Of a stretch of DNA of 64,000 nucleotides, positions 35,026 to 43,329 are shown piece by piece. The notes beneath the pieces are model-generated. The model worked only from the letters and a program-made list of their open reading frames with translations. It ran no database searches and was not told the DNA's origin. The position numbers were made by a program, and so were the translations under genes. Each line of letters starts with the position of its first letter. Position 1 is the stretch's first letter. Origin of the DNA: Flavivirga amylovorans (GTDB lineage Bacteria; Bacteroidota; Bacteroidia; Flavobacteriales; Flavobacteriaceae); the NCBI RefSeq assembly GCF_030540875.1, contig NZ_JAUOEM010000001.1:806001-870000 (forward strand), in the 5' to 3' direction.

Positions 35026-36978
35026 ATGAAAATTAATACGTTAAAATTTAAACAAGTTTTAGTATTAGTGCTGTTTATGGTATTTCAATATAGTTTTGCT
35101 CAGCCTAAAAATGCTAAATTGGTTCGTGCAGATAAAAAGTATAATGAGCATGAATATATAAATGCAACCAATATATATTTAAGCGTAGTAAAATCTGGCT
35201 ATGAATCAGAAGAAGTATTCCAAAAGCTTGGAAATACTTATTATTTTAATGCAAACTATGAAGAAGCACAAAAGTGGTATGAAGTATTGATGCAGTTAAA
35301 TGCCACACCAGAAGATCCCATTTATTTATTACGTTATTCGCAAACACTTAAATCATTAGGTAAGAATAAAGAATCTGAAGCCATATATAATACATTTTTA
35401 AAACGATTAGAAGATGAAGATTTAAAATTTTCTACAGCAAAGAGCTATTTGGAGATTATTCAAAAAAATTCTAACCGTTACAAAATAGCACCAGCAAGTA
35501 TAAATACAGAAGCAAGCGAATACGGAGGAACTGTTATAAATAACAAATTTGTATATGCTACAGCGCAACGTTCTGGAGGATTTTCAAAAACCATAGATAC
35601 TTGGACAGGAAAGCATTTTTTAGACTTTTGGGAGGCCAATTTTAATGAAGATGGTACCTTGGGAAAAGGTCGTAAGATGAAAAATGGATTAAACTCAAGA
35701 TTTCATGAATCATCAGTAGTGTATACTAAAGATGGCAACACGGTGTATTTCACTAGAAGTAGCCATACTTCTAAAACAGAAAAGGGGAAAAGTCAAAATA
35801 AAAACCTAAAGATTTACAGAGCTACAAAACAAGATGATGGCGATTGGGGGAATATAGAAGACTTATCTATAAACGGGGATACATACTCTACGGCTCACCC
35901 TGCGTTAAGCCCAGATGAAAACATACTGTATTACACATCAAATCAACCAGGAGGTTTAGGAGAAACAGATATTTATATGGTAACAATAAATAGCAACGGC
36001 TCATTTAATAAGCCAAGAAATATGGGATCGGCTGTAAATACTAAAGGCAGAGAGTCTTTTCCATTTATTAGTAAAGACTATGAATTGTATTTTTCTTCGG
36101 ATGGGCATTATGGATTAGGAGGTTATGATGTTTTCTATATAGATCTTAAACAAAAAGTACCACAAATGATAAATGTTGGAGCACCTATTAATAGTGCTGT
36201 AGACGATTTTGCTTTTTTTATCAATAATGAAACAAAAAAAGGAGGATTTAGCTCCAATCGATTAAGTGGTCAAGGCTCAGACGATATTTATATGTTTAAT
36301 GAACTTAAAAGTATTAAAGAAGCCACCAGAGCTATTTTAACAGGAACTGTTGAAGATGAAGATACCCAAGAATTAATTGCTAACGCAACTGTAGTTCTTA
36401 AAGATGATCAAGGTAATATTATAGATGAAGTTCTTACCAATACCCAAGGAGATTATAGTTTGGAGTATAACCGTTATTATAACCATATTGTTGAAGCTAA
36501 TAAAGAGAGTTATATAGGCGATAACGAATTTATAAAAGCTAATATCGAAGCAAAAAAAGTAGTTAGAAATTTAAAGTTAAAACGAAATATAACCCCAATT
36601 AAAAATAATACAGACGTTACTGATGCTATTGATTTACAGCCTATATATTTCGATTTCAACAAGGCGACAATAAAAGAAGTATCAAAAATAGAATTAATGA
36701 AGATTGTAGCCTTTATGAAGCAAAATCCAAATGTGAAAATTAAAGTGGGTTCTCATACCGATAGTCGTGGCAATGATGCATATAATTTAGCATTATCTGA
36801 GCGTAGAGCCATGGTAACAATAACGTTTATTATAAAACAAGGTATTGCAAAAAATAGGTTGTTAGCAAAGGGGTATGGAGAAAAGCAATTAAAAAATAAT
36901 TGTGGGAATGGCGTAAAATGTAGCAAAGAAAAGCACCTTTTAAATAGAAGAAGCGAGTTTATAATTATAAAGAAATAA
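35026..36978 (+). CDS. PorE-like OmpA-family protein (TPR, PD40 propeller, CarboxypepD_reg, OmpA)
   Basis: The 650-residue protein has a signal peptide (to about residue 26), TPR helices (residues 30-150), a PD40 beta-propeller with HPALSPDENILYYTSNQPGG and ESFPFISKDYELYFSSDGH, a carboxypeptidase-regulatory-like domain (LTGTVEDEDTQELIANATV), and a C-terminal OmpA peptidoglycan-binding domain (IYFDFNKATI, SHTDSRGNDAYNLALSERRA). This is the domain order described for PorE, which contacts PorP and peptidoglycan in type IX secretion. Here it is probably a paralogue serving the neighbouring SprF and CTD protein. Confidence 0.93.
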   Translation: MKINTLKFKQVLVLVLFMVFQYSFAQPKNAKLVRADKKYNEHEYINATNIYLSVVKSGYESEEVFQKLGNTYYFNANYEEAQKWYEVLMQLNATPEDPIYLLRYSQTLKSLGKNKESEAIYNTFLKRLEDEDLKFSTAKSYLEIIQKNSNRYKIAPASINTEASEYGGTVINNKFVYATAQRSGGFSKTIDTWTGKHFLDFWEANFNEDGTLGKGRKMKNGLNSRFHESSVVYTKDGNTVYFTRSSHTSKTEKGKSQNKNLKIYRATKQDDGDWGNIEDLSINGDTYSTAHPALSPDENILYYTSNQPGGLGETDIYMVTINSNGSFNKPRNMGSAVNTKGRESFPFISKDYELYFSSDGHYGLGGYDVFYIDLKQKVPQMINVGAPINSAVDDFAFFINNETKKGGFSSNRLSGQGSDDIYMFNELKSIKEATRAILTGTVEDEDTQELIANATVVLKDDQGNIIDEVLTNTQGDYSLEYNRYYNHIVEANKESYIGDNEFIKANIEAKKVVRNLKLKRNITPIKNNTDVTDAIDLQPIYFDFNKATIKEVSKIELMKIVAFMKQNPNVKIKVGSHTDSRGNDAYNLALSERRAMVTITFIIKQGIAKNRLLAKGYGEKQLKNNCGNGVKCSKEKHLLNRRSEFIIIKK

Positions 36979-37128
36979 TAATATAATAAGCACATAATTG
37001 ATTTAAATATGTATTAAGCTAAAAAGTGGTTTATATTTTATGAAAATGAATAAAGCTTTTAAACATTTCTGTATTATGTGTTAGCCGATCTCACTTTTAT
37101 ATTTTCGATTTTCTAAAAAAGAAATCAA

Positions 37129-37653
37129 ATGGCCATGGATGATAAATCAAGAGAACCTATAATTAAAAATAAAAAATCTCATTTGTCTAATACTTCTAAT
37201 GAATCCGAATCGAAAGAGCATTACAACCTAGTTCTGGTAGATGATATGTATATTTTAAATGTCCCAAAAGAATGGGAAGAATATGAAAGTGATAGGTTTA
37301 GAATGAGAAATTCAGAAGAAACACTCTTGTTTTCTGCAATCCATTACAAAAAAAGAATACTAAAAGGTCATGATTTTATGGTTGATGATTTGAAAGCTGA
37401 AGTACAAACAGTTTTTAAGAAGTTTAAAGAAGAAGGTTGTTATATACCAGTACCAGATCAAATTATGGAAAATAATTATGTATATCAGGCATTTAAAATT
37501 GGAGAAGAGACACAATATTTTTTCTACACGTTCTGCAAATCGTCGGAAGAGCTTATTCAGATAAGATTGAACATAAGAGAAATAGGAGCTTATAAGACGG
37601 TAATTAGAGATACTTTGCTTGAGATAGGGAGTAGTATAAGAATGGTTGGATAA
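37129..37653 (+). CDS. Hypothetical protein, 174 residues
   Basis: It is soluble with a polar, disordered first 30 residues and then an alpha/beta domain: YNLVLVDDMYILNVPKEWEEY, FRMRNSEETLLFSAIHYK, and a C-terminal helix. The body resembles PsbP-like or DUF3805-like folds in shape only; I cannot name a family. A second ATG at codon 3 (37135) is possible. It lies 150 bases after the PorE-like gene, on the same strand, and may belong to the surface cluster. Confidence 0.6.
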   Translation: MAMDDKSREPIIKNKKSHLSNTSNESESKEHYNLVLVDDMYILNVPKEWEEYESDRFRMRNSEETLLFSAIHYKKRILKGHDFMVDDLKAEVQTVFKKFKEEGCYIPVPDQIMENNYVYQAFKIGEETQYFFYTFCKSSEELIQIRLNIREIGAYKTVIRDTLLEIGSSIRMVG

Positions 37654-37914
37654 AAAATATTTATGCTATTATTTTAAGCCGAAGTTTGGTTCGCCGTATC
37701 AATCGTATACTTAAAATTAGAGTTTTAAAGATAACTACATGACAAATGAATTTTATTAATTTTTTAAAAAGTATAAGTATGAAAATATTAATAGTCGTAA
37801 AAACACAAAAAGTAAATTTTTAAAAATTTAGCTTAAAGCTACTTGCTTATTTTAACGTTCTTTTTTAAACACAATGTATTATTAGACTTCCTAATATAAA
37901 CCTAAATTTCACAA

Positions 37915-38688
37915 ATGAGTCTACATACTGCAATAGTTATTGATGATCATAAGAATACAGTTGAGCTTTTAAAACTTTGTTTGAAAAAATATTGTCATAG
38001 CATAAAAGAGGTCTATGGGTCTACAGATGTACAAGATGGTTTTCATAAAATACAGGAGTACGAGCCAGATATTATTTTTTTAGATGTTATGATAGGGGAA
38101 GACACAGCTTTTAATCTTTTAGATAATTTAGGAAATATTGATAGCGAAATTATTTTTATAAGCTCGTTTAAAGAATTTGCTCTAAAAGCTATGGATTACG
38201 AAGTATCCAATTATTTATTAAAACCAATTGATATTAAAAAATTGGTAATAGCAGTGAGAAAGGTTTCTGAAAAACTTAAAACTAAAGTTTATATGAAAGA
38301 GTTGTTACAGAATGAAATTGAATTAAAAGATTTCAACAATTTAAAAGATTATAGTAATAAAAGTGTTATTGCCATAGCATCTACAGCCAAGATAGAGCTA
38401 ATAAAAGTTGAAGAGATTATTTTTTGTGAGGCAGAACGTAGTTATACAATTTTGTATCTCAAAGACGGTACATCCAAAGTTTCCAGTAAAAACCTATTAG
38501 AGTACGAAAATTTGCTCGTACCAAAAGGAGCTTTTTTTAGGATTCACAGAAAATACCTGGTTAACTTACATATGATAGAAAATATTAACAAATCAGCAGG
38601 GAACTATTGCGAAATGATCAATAAAAAATCATTGCCTATTTCAAAACGAAAACGAGAAAAATTATTCAAATTTTTAGGAATATCGTAA
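37915..38688 (+). CDS. LytTR-family response regulator
   Basis: The 257-residue protein has a receiver with acidic pocket IDDH near residues 9-12, phosphoacceptor D57 in IIFLDVMIGED, and K in NYLLKPIDIKKL, then a LytTR domain with FFRIHRKYLVNLHMIENI and basic end PISKRKREKLFKFLG. No kinase is adjacent. It lies directly upstream of two small helix-turn-helix genes and downstream of the surface module, which makes it a candidate regulator of that module. Confidence 0.92.
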   Translation: MSLHTAIVIDDHKNTVELLKLCLKKYCHSIKEVYGSTDVQDGFHKIQEYEPDIIFLDVMIGEDTAFNLLDNLGNIDSEIIFISSFKEFALKAMDYEVSNYLLKPIDIKKLVIAVRKVSEKLKTKVYMKELLQNEIELKDFNNLKDYSNKSVIAIASTAKIELIKVEEIIFCEAERSYTILYLKDGTSKVSSKNLLEYENLLVPKGAFFRIHRKYLVNLHMIENINKSAGNYCEMINKKSLPISKRKREKLFKFLGIS

Positions 38689-38746
38689 TGGTAATAATAA
38701 AGAAAAACTAATAGCCTTTCAATACGGCTTAAAGGAGGTGTCTTAT

Positions 38747-38908
38747 TGAACTCATCTTGACTTTTTGTTTTTAACCGAAAATGAGATAAAATTTGTTCAG
38801 ATGCGGCATTTTTTGCAAGGCATAGCAGTGCTAAGCATAAGAAAAGTAACAAAATATGGGCGAATTTTAGCCATTTTTTAGGAAATAGAAAAAGTCAAGA
38901 TGAGTTCA
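38747..38908. mobile_element. MITE-like element, 162 bp, with 20-bp perfect terminal inverted repeats
   Basis: TGAACTCATCTTGACTTTTT at 38747-38766 is repeated exactly in reverse complement at 38889-38908. The interior is non-coding and has a small palindrome (TAGCA-G-TGCTA). It lies in the gap between the LytTR gene and the first small HTH gene. Confidence 0.65.
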
Positions 38909-39007
38909 TTGTTAAATTAGAGTTAAAATGGATTTTTGCAGAGGGAAATTTTTTCGGAGAACGATTAATTAAATTCATGCATATAGTTATTATAATTAAA
39001 AAAGCAT

Positions 39008-39385
39008 ATGGAAAAAATAAAACTAACAAGTAATGAAGCATATTATCTGAGATTATTGGTGCATAATTTTAACGATGATCATATTTCAGATTTTCTTAAA
39101 ATAAATGAAGAAGACTTAACTTATATTAAAAGAAGGTTAAAGTTTAAATTCAAAACAAAAAATTGGGTGACTATAATTGAAAAAGCCTTTGAGCTTAAAA
39201 TTTTGGATAAACAGGATTTTGTCGAACCAGTAATAAAGGAAATAGCATTACGCTATACATCAAAAATTGTAAATGATTTTAAAAATAGCTCTAATAAGTA
39301 TAACATAGATAAAAGACTCCTATTGGATTTTGATGAATCTTGCAATGCTCTTTTATCTGAAGCAACTAAAATTAATTTAAAATAA
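39008..39385 (+). CDS. Small LuxR/GerE-like helix-turn-helix protein (first of a pair)
   Basis: The first 60 of 125 residues align by eye with the GerE helix-turn-helix: LTSNEAYYLRLLVHNFNDDH, then ISDFLKINEEDLTYIKRRLK and a final helix KNWVTIIEKAFELKIL. This mirrors the LT..E...L.L...G.S..EIA...I...TVK.H...I..KL...N...A...A...G.L layout. The second half is an unassigned helical segment. The match is divergent, so the call is inference from pattern. Its TAA overlaps the ATG of a homologous gene by one base, so the pair is co-translated. Confidence 0.6.
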   Translation: MEKIKLTSNEAYYLRLLVHNFNDDHISDFLKINEEDLTYIKRRLKFKFKTKNWVTIIEKAFELKILDKQDFVEPVIKEIALRYTSKIVNDFKNSSNKYNIDKRLLLDFDESCNALLSEATKINLK

Positions 39386-39771
39386 TGGAATATTATATAC
39401 TAAAATTGTTCAGCAATAAAGAACTAGAATATTTGCGTTTGAAATATCAAGGTGTAAATGAAGAAGAAATAGCTAGAGAGCTAAAGTTTAAATACAAAAG
39501 AGAGCATTCAAATATGGAGACCCTGATTTTGAATAAACTTTCTGTTAATAGTTGGTACAATGCCTTTAGAAAGGCTTTTAACTTACAATTGCTTAATAGA
39601 AAAGAGTTTCTCTCTATAGATATAAAAGAGGAGGTTTCTGTTTTTTCTAAAAAAATCAAAGATGCTTTATTGTCTAAAGAACTAAATGAAAAAGAAAAAG
39701 AGCTTAAAGTGTATTTAATGCTACTGTCTTTTTACAGTAAAATGGAGTATAACTGTTTGTTAAAAAAATAG
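39385..39771 (+). CDS. Small LuxR/GerE-like helix-turn-helix protein (second of a pair)
   Basis: This 128-residue protein is a diverged sister of the preceding one: FSNKELEYLRLKYQGVNEEE, then IARELKFKYK, METLILNKLSVNSWYNAFRK and AFNLQLLNR follow the same GerE-like order. The C-terminal half is helical and Lys/Glu-rich. The two proteins may dimerise with each other. Both lie just after a LytTR regulator, and neither has a sensor domain. Confidence 0.58.
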   Translation: MEYYILKLFSNKELEYLRLKYQGVNEEEIARELKFKYKREHSNMETLILNKLSVNSWYNAFRKAFNLQLLNRKEFLSIDIKEEVSVFSKKIKDALLSKELNEKEKELKVYLMLLSFYSKMEYNCLLKK

Positions 39772-39920
39772 AATAAATGGGTTCGGTGTATTTTTGAAGG
39801 AGGCTTTTAAATTAAGTCTTTTGGCTTCGCTCAAGATAAGCTAAATCTAGAAAATCTCATGATGTTAATAAACAGATGTTTTACTTTCATTCAGGATGAT
39901 ACTTTTTAGACTCAAAAAAA

Positions 39921-40625
39921 CTAGTTAATAATTTCAACATTTCTTATATAAATATTTTTGGCTGGCCAGTCCCCATCATCAGTTTCAACAGCAGCTATTT
40001 TGTCTACAACATGCATCCCTTTTATAACTCTTCCAAAAATAGTGTAGTCACCATCTAAAAAATGGGCACCGCCTTTTTGTTGTACAATAAAAAACTCAAA
40101 AGGAGATGCTAACTTATGTGGGTTATTAATTTCACTACTAGGCATCGATATAACGCCTCTATCATGCTTAAAACCTCGTTTTGTGTCAGGAGGCAATAAG
40201 TACCTTCCAATGTAAGAACGTTTTTTAGCTGTTTTTTTATCGTCGCTATTTCCGCCTTGGATCATAAAATTGTTAATGACTCTATAAAACTGCGTGTCAT
40301 TAAAATATTTTTGTTTTGTTAAGAAAATGAAGTTTGAACGATGAAATTTTGTTTCATTATATAGTAAAATATCAATAGCTCCAAAATCTGTAGTAAGGCG
40401 TACTTTATTTTCTTTATGATGTTTGTCGTATTCCAGAAAAAAGGCCATGGCACTTTTAGAGTTCAACTTAGGAAACTCTCTTTCAGATTCTATAATAGTA
40501 TCTTTTTTAATGTCTGTTTTCTCTTTTTTTGTTACCGTAGTTTTGGGAATCGTTTTCCTTTTAGTTTGTTTATCTTCACAATTCAGAAATAAAAAAAATA
40601 AACACAAAAGAAATACGGGTCTCAT
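39921..40625 (-). CDS. Cyclophilin-type peptidyl-prolyl isomerase, lipoprotein
   Basis: The 234-residue protein has a lipoprotein signal (MRPVFLLCLFFLFLNC, cysteine 16), a Lys/Thr-rich linker, and a cyclophilin domain: VRLTTDFGAIDILLYN, FYRVINNFMIQGG, GVISMPSSEINNPHKL, FFIVQQKGGAHFLDGDYTIFGRVI. It probably assists protein folding at the periplasmic face of a membrane. Its start codon lies only four bases from the start of the divergent Nudix gene, so each promoter must lie inside the other gene or its start region. Confidence 0.92.
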   Translation of the reverse strand: MRPVFLLCLFFLFLNCEDKQTKRKTIPKTTVTKKEKTDIKKDTIIESEREFPKLNSKSAMAFFLEYDKHHKENKVRLTTDFGAIDILLYNETKFHRSNFIFLTKQKYFNDTQFYRVINNFMIQGGNSDDKKTAKKRSYIGRYLLPPDTKRGFKHDRGVISMPSSEINNPHKLASPFEFFIVQQKGGAHFLDGDYTIFGRVIKGMHVVDKIAAVETDDGDWPAKNIYIRNVEIIN

Positions 40626-40629
40626 AAAT

Positions 40630-41271
40630 ATGAATTTTGATGAATTTTTAAAATTAACTTCAAAAGTAAAGAATATACCGCTTCCAGCCGAATCGTCTCA
40701 CTTTAAAATGGTTCCTGCTTTCCGTAGAAGCCTTATGGAGAAACAAAAAGAAGCTATAAAAAAAGCAAAAAAAGCAGGTGTCCTAGCATTGTTTTATCCA
40801 GGGATAAATAATGATACAAAACTTGTTCTTATTTTAAGAAAAACATACAAAGGCGTACATTCTGCACAAGTAGCATTTCCTGGCGGAAAGTTAGAAGATC
40901 AAGACAGCTCGTTAGCAGCAGCAGCATTACGAGAGACTTTTGAAGAGGTGGGGGTATCTATAAATACTATAGAAATTATTCGAAAATTATCGCAAGTTTA
41001 TATTCCGCCTAGTAACTTTTATGTTCAGCCTTTTTTGGGGATTACTAGACAAACACCTAACTTTATGAAGCAAGAAGATGAAGTTGAAGCTATTATCGAA
41101 ATAGATTTACAACATTTTTTAGACGATAGAGCATTGATAACTCAAGAAGTAAAAACCTCTTATAGTGTTGAGGCTAAGGTTCCTGCATTCAAATTGAATG
41201 AACATATTGTTTGGGGAGCCACCGCAATGATGCTAAGTGAAATTAAAGACTTGTTAAAACAATACATGTAA
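40630..41271 (+). CDS. Nudix hydrolase, CoA-pyrophosphatase type
   Basis: I start it at ATG 40630 (213 residues), because an upstream extension would run antisense through the cyclophilin gene. The Nudix box is of the NudL/CoAse kind: HSAQVAFPGGKLEDQDSS followed by ALRETFEEVGV. A terminal WGATAMML helix follows. Such enzymes cleave CoA or acyl-CoA to phosphopantetheine products and 3',5'-ADP. It may be co-transcribed with the acyltransferase 52 bases downstream, although that gene has its own promoter box. Confidence 0.88.
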   Translation: MNFDEFLKLTSKVKNIPLPAESSHFKMVPAFRRSLMEKQKEAIKKAKKAGVLALFYPGINNDTKLVLILRKTYKGVHSAQVAFPGGKLEDQDSSLAAAALRETFEEVGVSINTIEIIRKLSQVYIPPSNFYVQPFLGITRQTPNFMKQEDEVEAIIEIDLQHFLDDRALITQEVKTSYSVEAKVPAFKLNEHIVWGATAMMLSEIKDLLKQYM

Positions 41272-41285
41272 TTTAATAGTTTTGT

Positions 41286-41293
41286 TACTTTTG
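41286..41293 (+). promoter_or_regulatory. -7 promoter box for the plsC-like gene
   Basis: TACTTTTG matches TAnnTTTG exactly, 31 bases before the start codon at 41324. Confidence 0.6.
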
Positions 41294-41323
41294 CAGACAT
41301 CAACCAATTTTGACGCGTGATTT

Positions 41324-42121
41324 ATGGGATTGTTTAAAAGAAATCCATTCGGACATATACTAATTGTAAAAAAATGGCTCATAAGAATTCTAGGTGCTAT
41401 AACCCATAGACGCTTTAGAGGGTTCAATGAATTACAAATAGAAGGTTCTGAGCTTATTAAAAATTTACCAGATACGAATGTGTTATTTATTTCGAATCAT
41501 CAAACATACTTTGCTGATGTAGTTTCTATGTTTCATGTCTTCAATGCTAGTTTAAGTGGGAGAGAAGACTCTATTAAAAATGTTGGATACTTATGGAATC
41601 CTAAGCTTAATATTTATTATGTAGCAGCCAAAGAAACGATGAAAGCTGGATTGTTACCAAAAATATTAGCTTATGTAGGCTCTATTAGTATTGAACGTAC
41701 TTGGAGGTCTGAAGGACAAGATGTGAATAGACAAGTTAAGATGAGTGATATTTCCAGCATTGGTAGGGCTTTAGAAGACGGTTGGGTGATCACATTTCCA
41801 CAAGGTACAACAACTCCGTTTAAGCCTATTAGAAAGGGAACAGCTCATATTATTAAACGTTATAAACCTATTGTAGTACCTATCGTTATTGATGGGTTTA
41901 GACGTTCTTTCGATAAAAAAGGATTGCGTATTAAAAAGAAAAATATTTTGCAGTCTTTTGAAATTAAAGCGCCTTTAGAAATTGATTACGATAATGATAC
42001 TACAGACGATATTGTAAAAAAAATTGAGTATGCTATCGAACAACACCCGTCTTTTTTAAAAGTGATACCTCAAAAAGAATTGGAAGCTCTCGAAGAACTT
42101 AATAAAAAAAGGGAGTGGTAG
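41324..42121 (+). CDS. 1-acyl-sn-glycerol-3-phosphate acyltransferase (PlsC family)
   Basis: The 265-residue protein has the HX4D catalytic motif in FISNHQTYFADVV, the AAKETMK block and the substrate loop VITFPQGTTTPFKP, where most PlsC proteins read FPEGTRS. The Gln in place of Glu is seen directly; its effect is unknown. A KGTAHIIK strand and PIVIDGF follow. It would add an acyl chain to lysophosphatidate, or to a related lipid, at the inner membrane. Confidence 0.88.
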   Translation: MGLFKRNPFGHILIVKKWLIRILGAITHRRFRGFNELQIEGSELIKNLPDTNVLFISNHQTYFADVVSMFHVFNASLSGREDSIKNVGYLWNPKLNIYYVAAKETMKAGLLPKILAYVGSISIERTWRSEGQDVNRQVKMSDISSIGRALEDGWVITFPQGTTTPFKPIRKGTAHIIKRYKPIVVPIVIDGFRRSFDKKGLRIKKKNILQSFEIKAPLEIDYDNDTTDDIVKKIEYAIEQHPSFLKVIPQKELEALEELNKKREW

Positions 42122-42181
42122 TTTACATTTAGTTCTACAGACAAGATCAGAGAATTGTTTTAATAAACAGAAAAGATATTA

Positions 42182-43189
42182 TTACCTAACAAATAATTGT
42201 ACACGATCTGTTACTGAATTGTCAGTACGTATTCCGCCAATCCAATTAACTTTAACTCCTATGGCATAATACGGATGATACCGACCAATACTGCCACCTA
42301 AATAAGCCGAGGTTCCTGTAAATTCAAGACCACCCCATGAGTTATCTGTCATATCAATATTAACTGGACCATATCCAGAAACTGGATTTGTTCCAGACCT
42401 TCCGCTTCTAGGATCAAATGTTTGTGACCAATGGTTAGTCTGTCCTAAACTAGGATAATGCAATCGAAATTCATAACTCGCTGTACTTTTAATGTCATCT
42501 AATTTACTTAGTATAGAGTATTTATTTGTTGTTAAACCAGGTGAACCAACATGATGTTCATTAGCTTCAGCATCATTAGCCCAAATTCCACCTGTATAAT
42601 TATGGTTGAAAACCAATGTCCATCCACCGCCGTCATTAGTCATATCACAATAGCAATCATAAGAAGGGTTACCTCCAGTACCATCTGGATCAATAGTATA
42701 TATCCCATCTGTTCTGGATCCAGCGTTATAATACTCTAAACAGTTTGCTGCAAATCCGTTCATTACAGTAACATCAACGTTACAAGTCAGATTTGTACCT
42801 ATAAAATCTATTGTAAATGTATCGGTTTGAGCAGCTATGGGAGTACCAGATCCTGTTAGCGTTACAGTATTAACACCTAATGATGAAAATATTCCAGAAC
42901 CAGAAAAACTATAACCATTAACAGTATTTGTAGTGATGTTGTATGTGTCGTAAGAGTTAACTAAAACATCTATAGTTAATGTATTTAAGTTAGTAAACGG
43001 TAATCCAGTGGAAAAAACACCATTGGTATTAACCGAATTGCAATCTAATTTGTTTGTTTGAACTGAGCCTTTACCTAAACAATCAGACCAGGAAGTTTCG
43101 GTATAAAATTGCAAACACTTACTATCTGTATTGTATATAAACAAGCCTTCGGCAGGAGATGTAATAGCATCTCTTTGATTTTGTGTCAT
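42182..43189 (-). pseudogene. Fibrinogen-domain protein lacking its signal peptide (truncated paralogue)
   Basis: The frame encodes 335 residues starting MTQNQRDAITSPAEGLFIYN, which matches residues about 55-75 of the neighbouring paralogue (43330-44475); the paralogue's signal peptide and QVGIGTTTP region are missing. Upstream codons are open for about 35 triplets but show no similarity and contain no ATG. The rest is intact: SWSDCLG, Ig-like DTYNITTNTVNGYSFSGSG, and a fibrinogen-like domain with DGIYTIDPDG, YDCYCDMTNDGGGWTLVF and C-terminal DRVQLFVR. It either is a decayed copy or has lost export. Confidence 0.7.
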
Positions 43190-43329
43190 ATAAGAAAATA
43201 AACTAAGTTTTATGGTTTGTTTTTTATGTGAATACCCCTTAACTAAAGGCTCAACCTGACATTTAGACTTAACTTTTTGAAATTCAGCTTAATAATTTTG
43301 TTCTTATGTCGAGTTAAATTAATTATTTA

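Noticed and set aside
40423-40629. Longer N-terminus for the Nudix protein
   Set aside because: It would be antisense to the cyclophilin start region and adds sequence unlike Nudix proteins; ATG 40630 gives the family's normal length.
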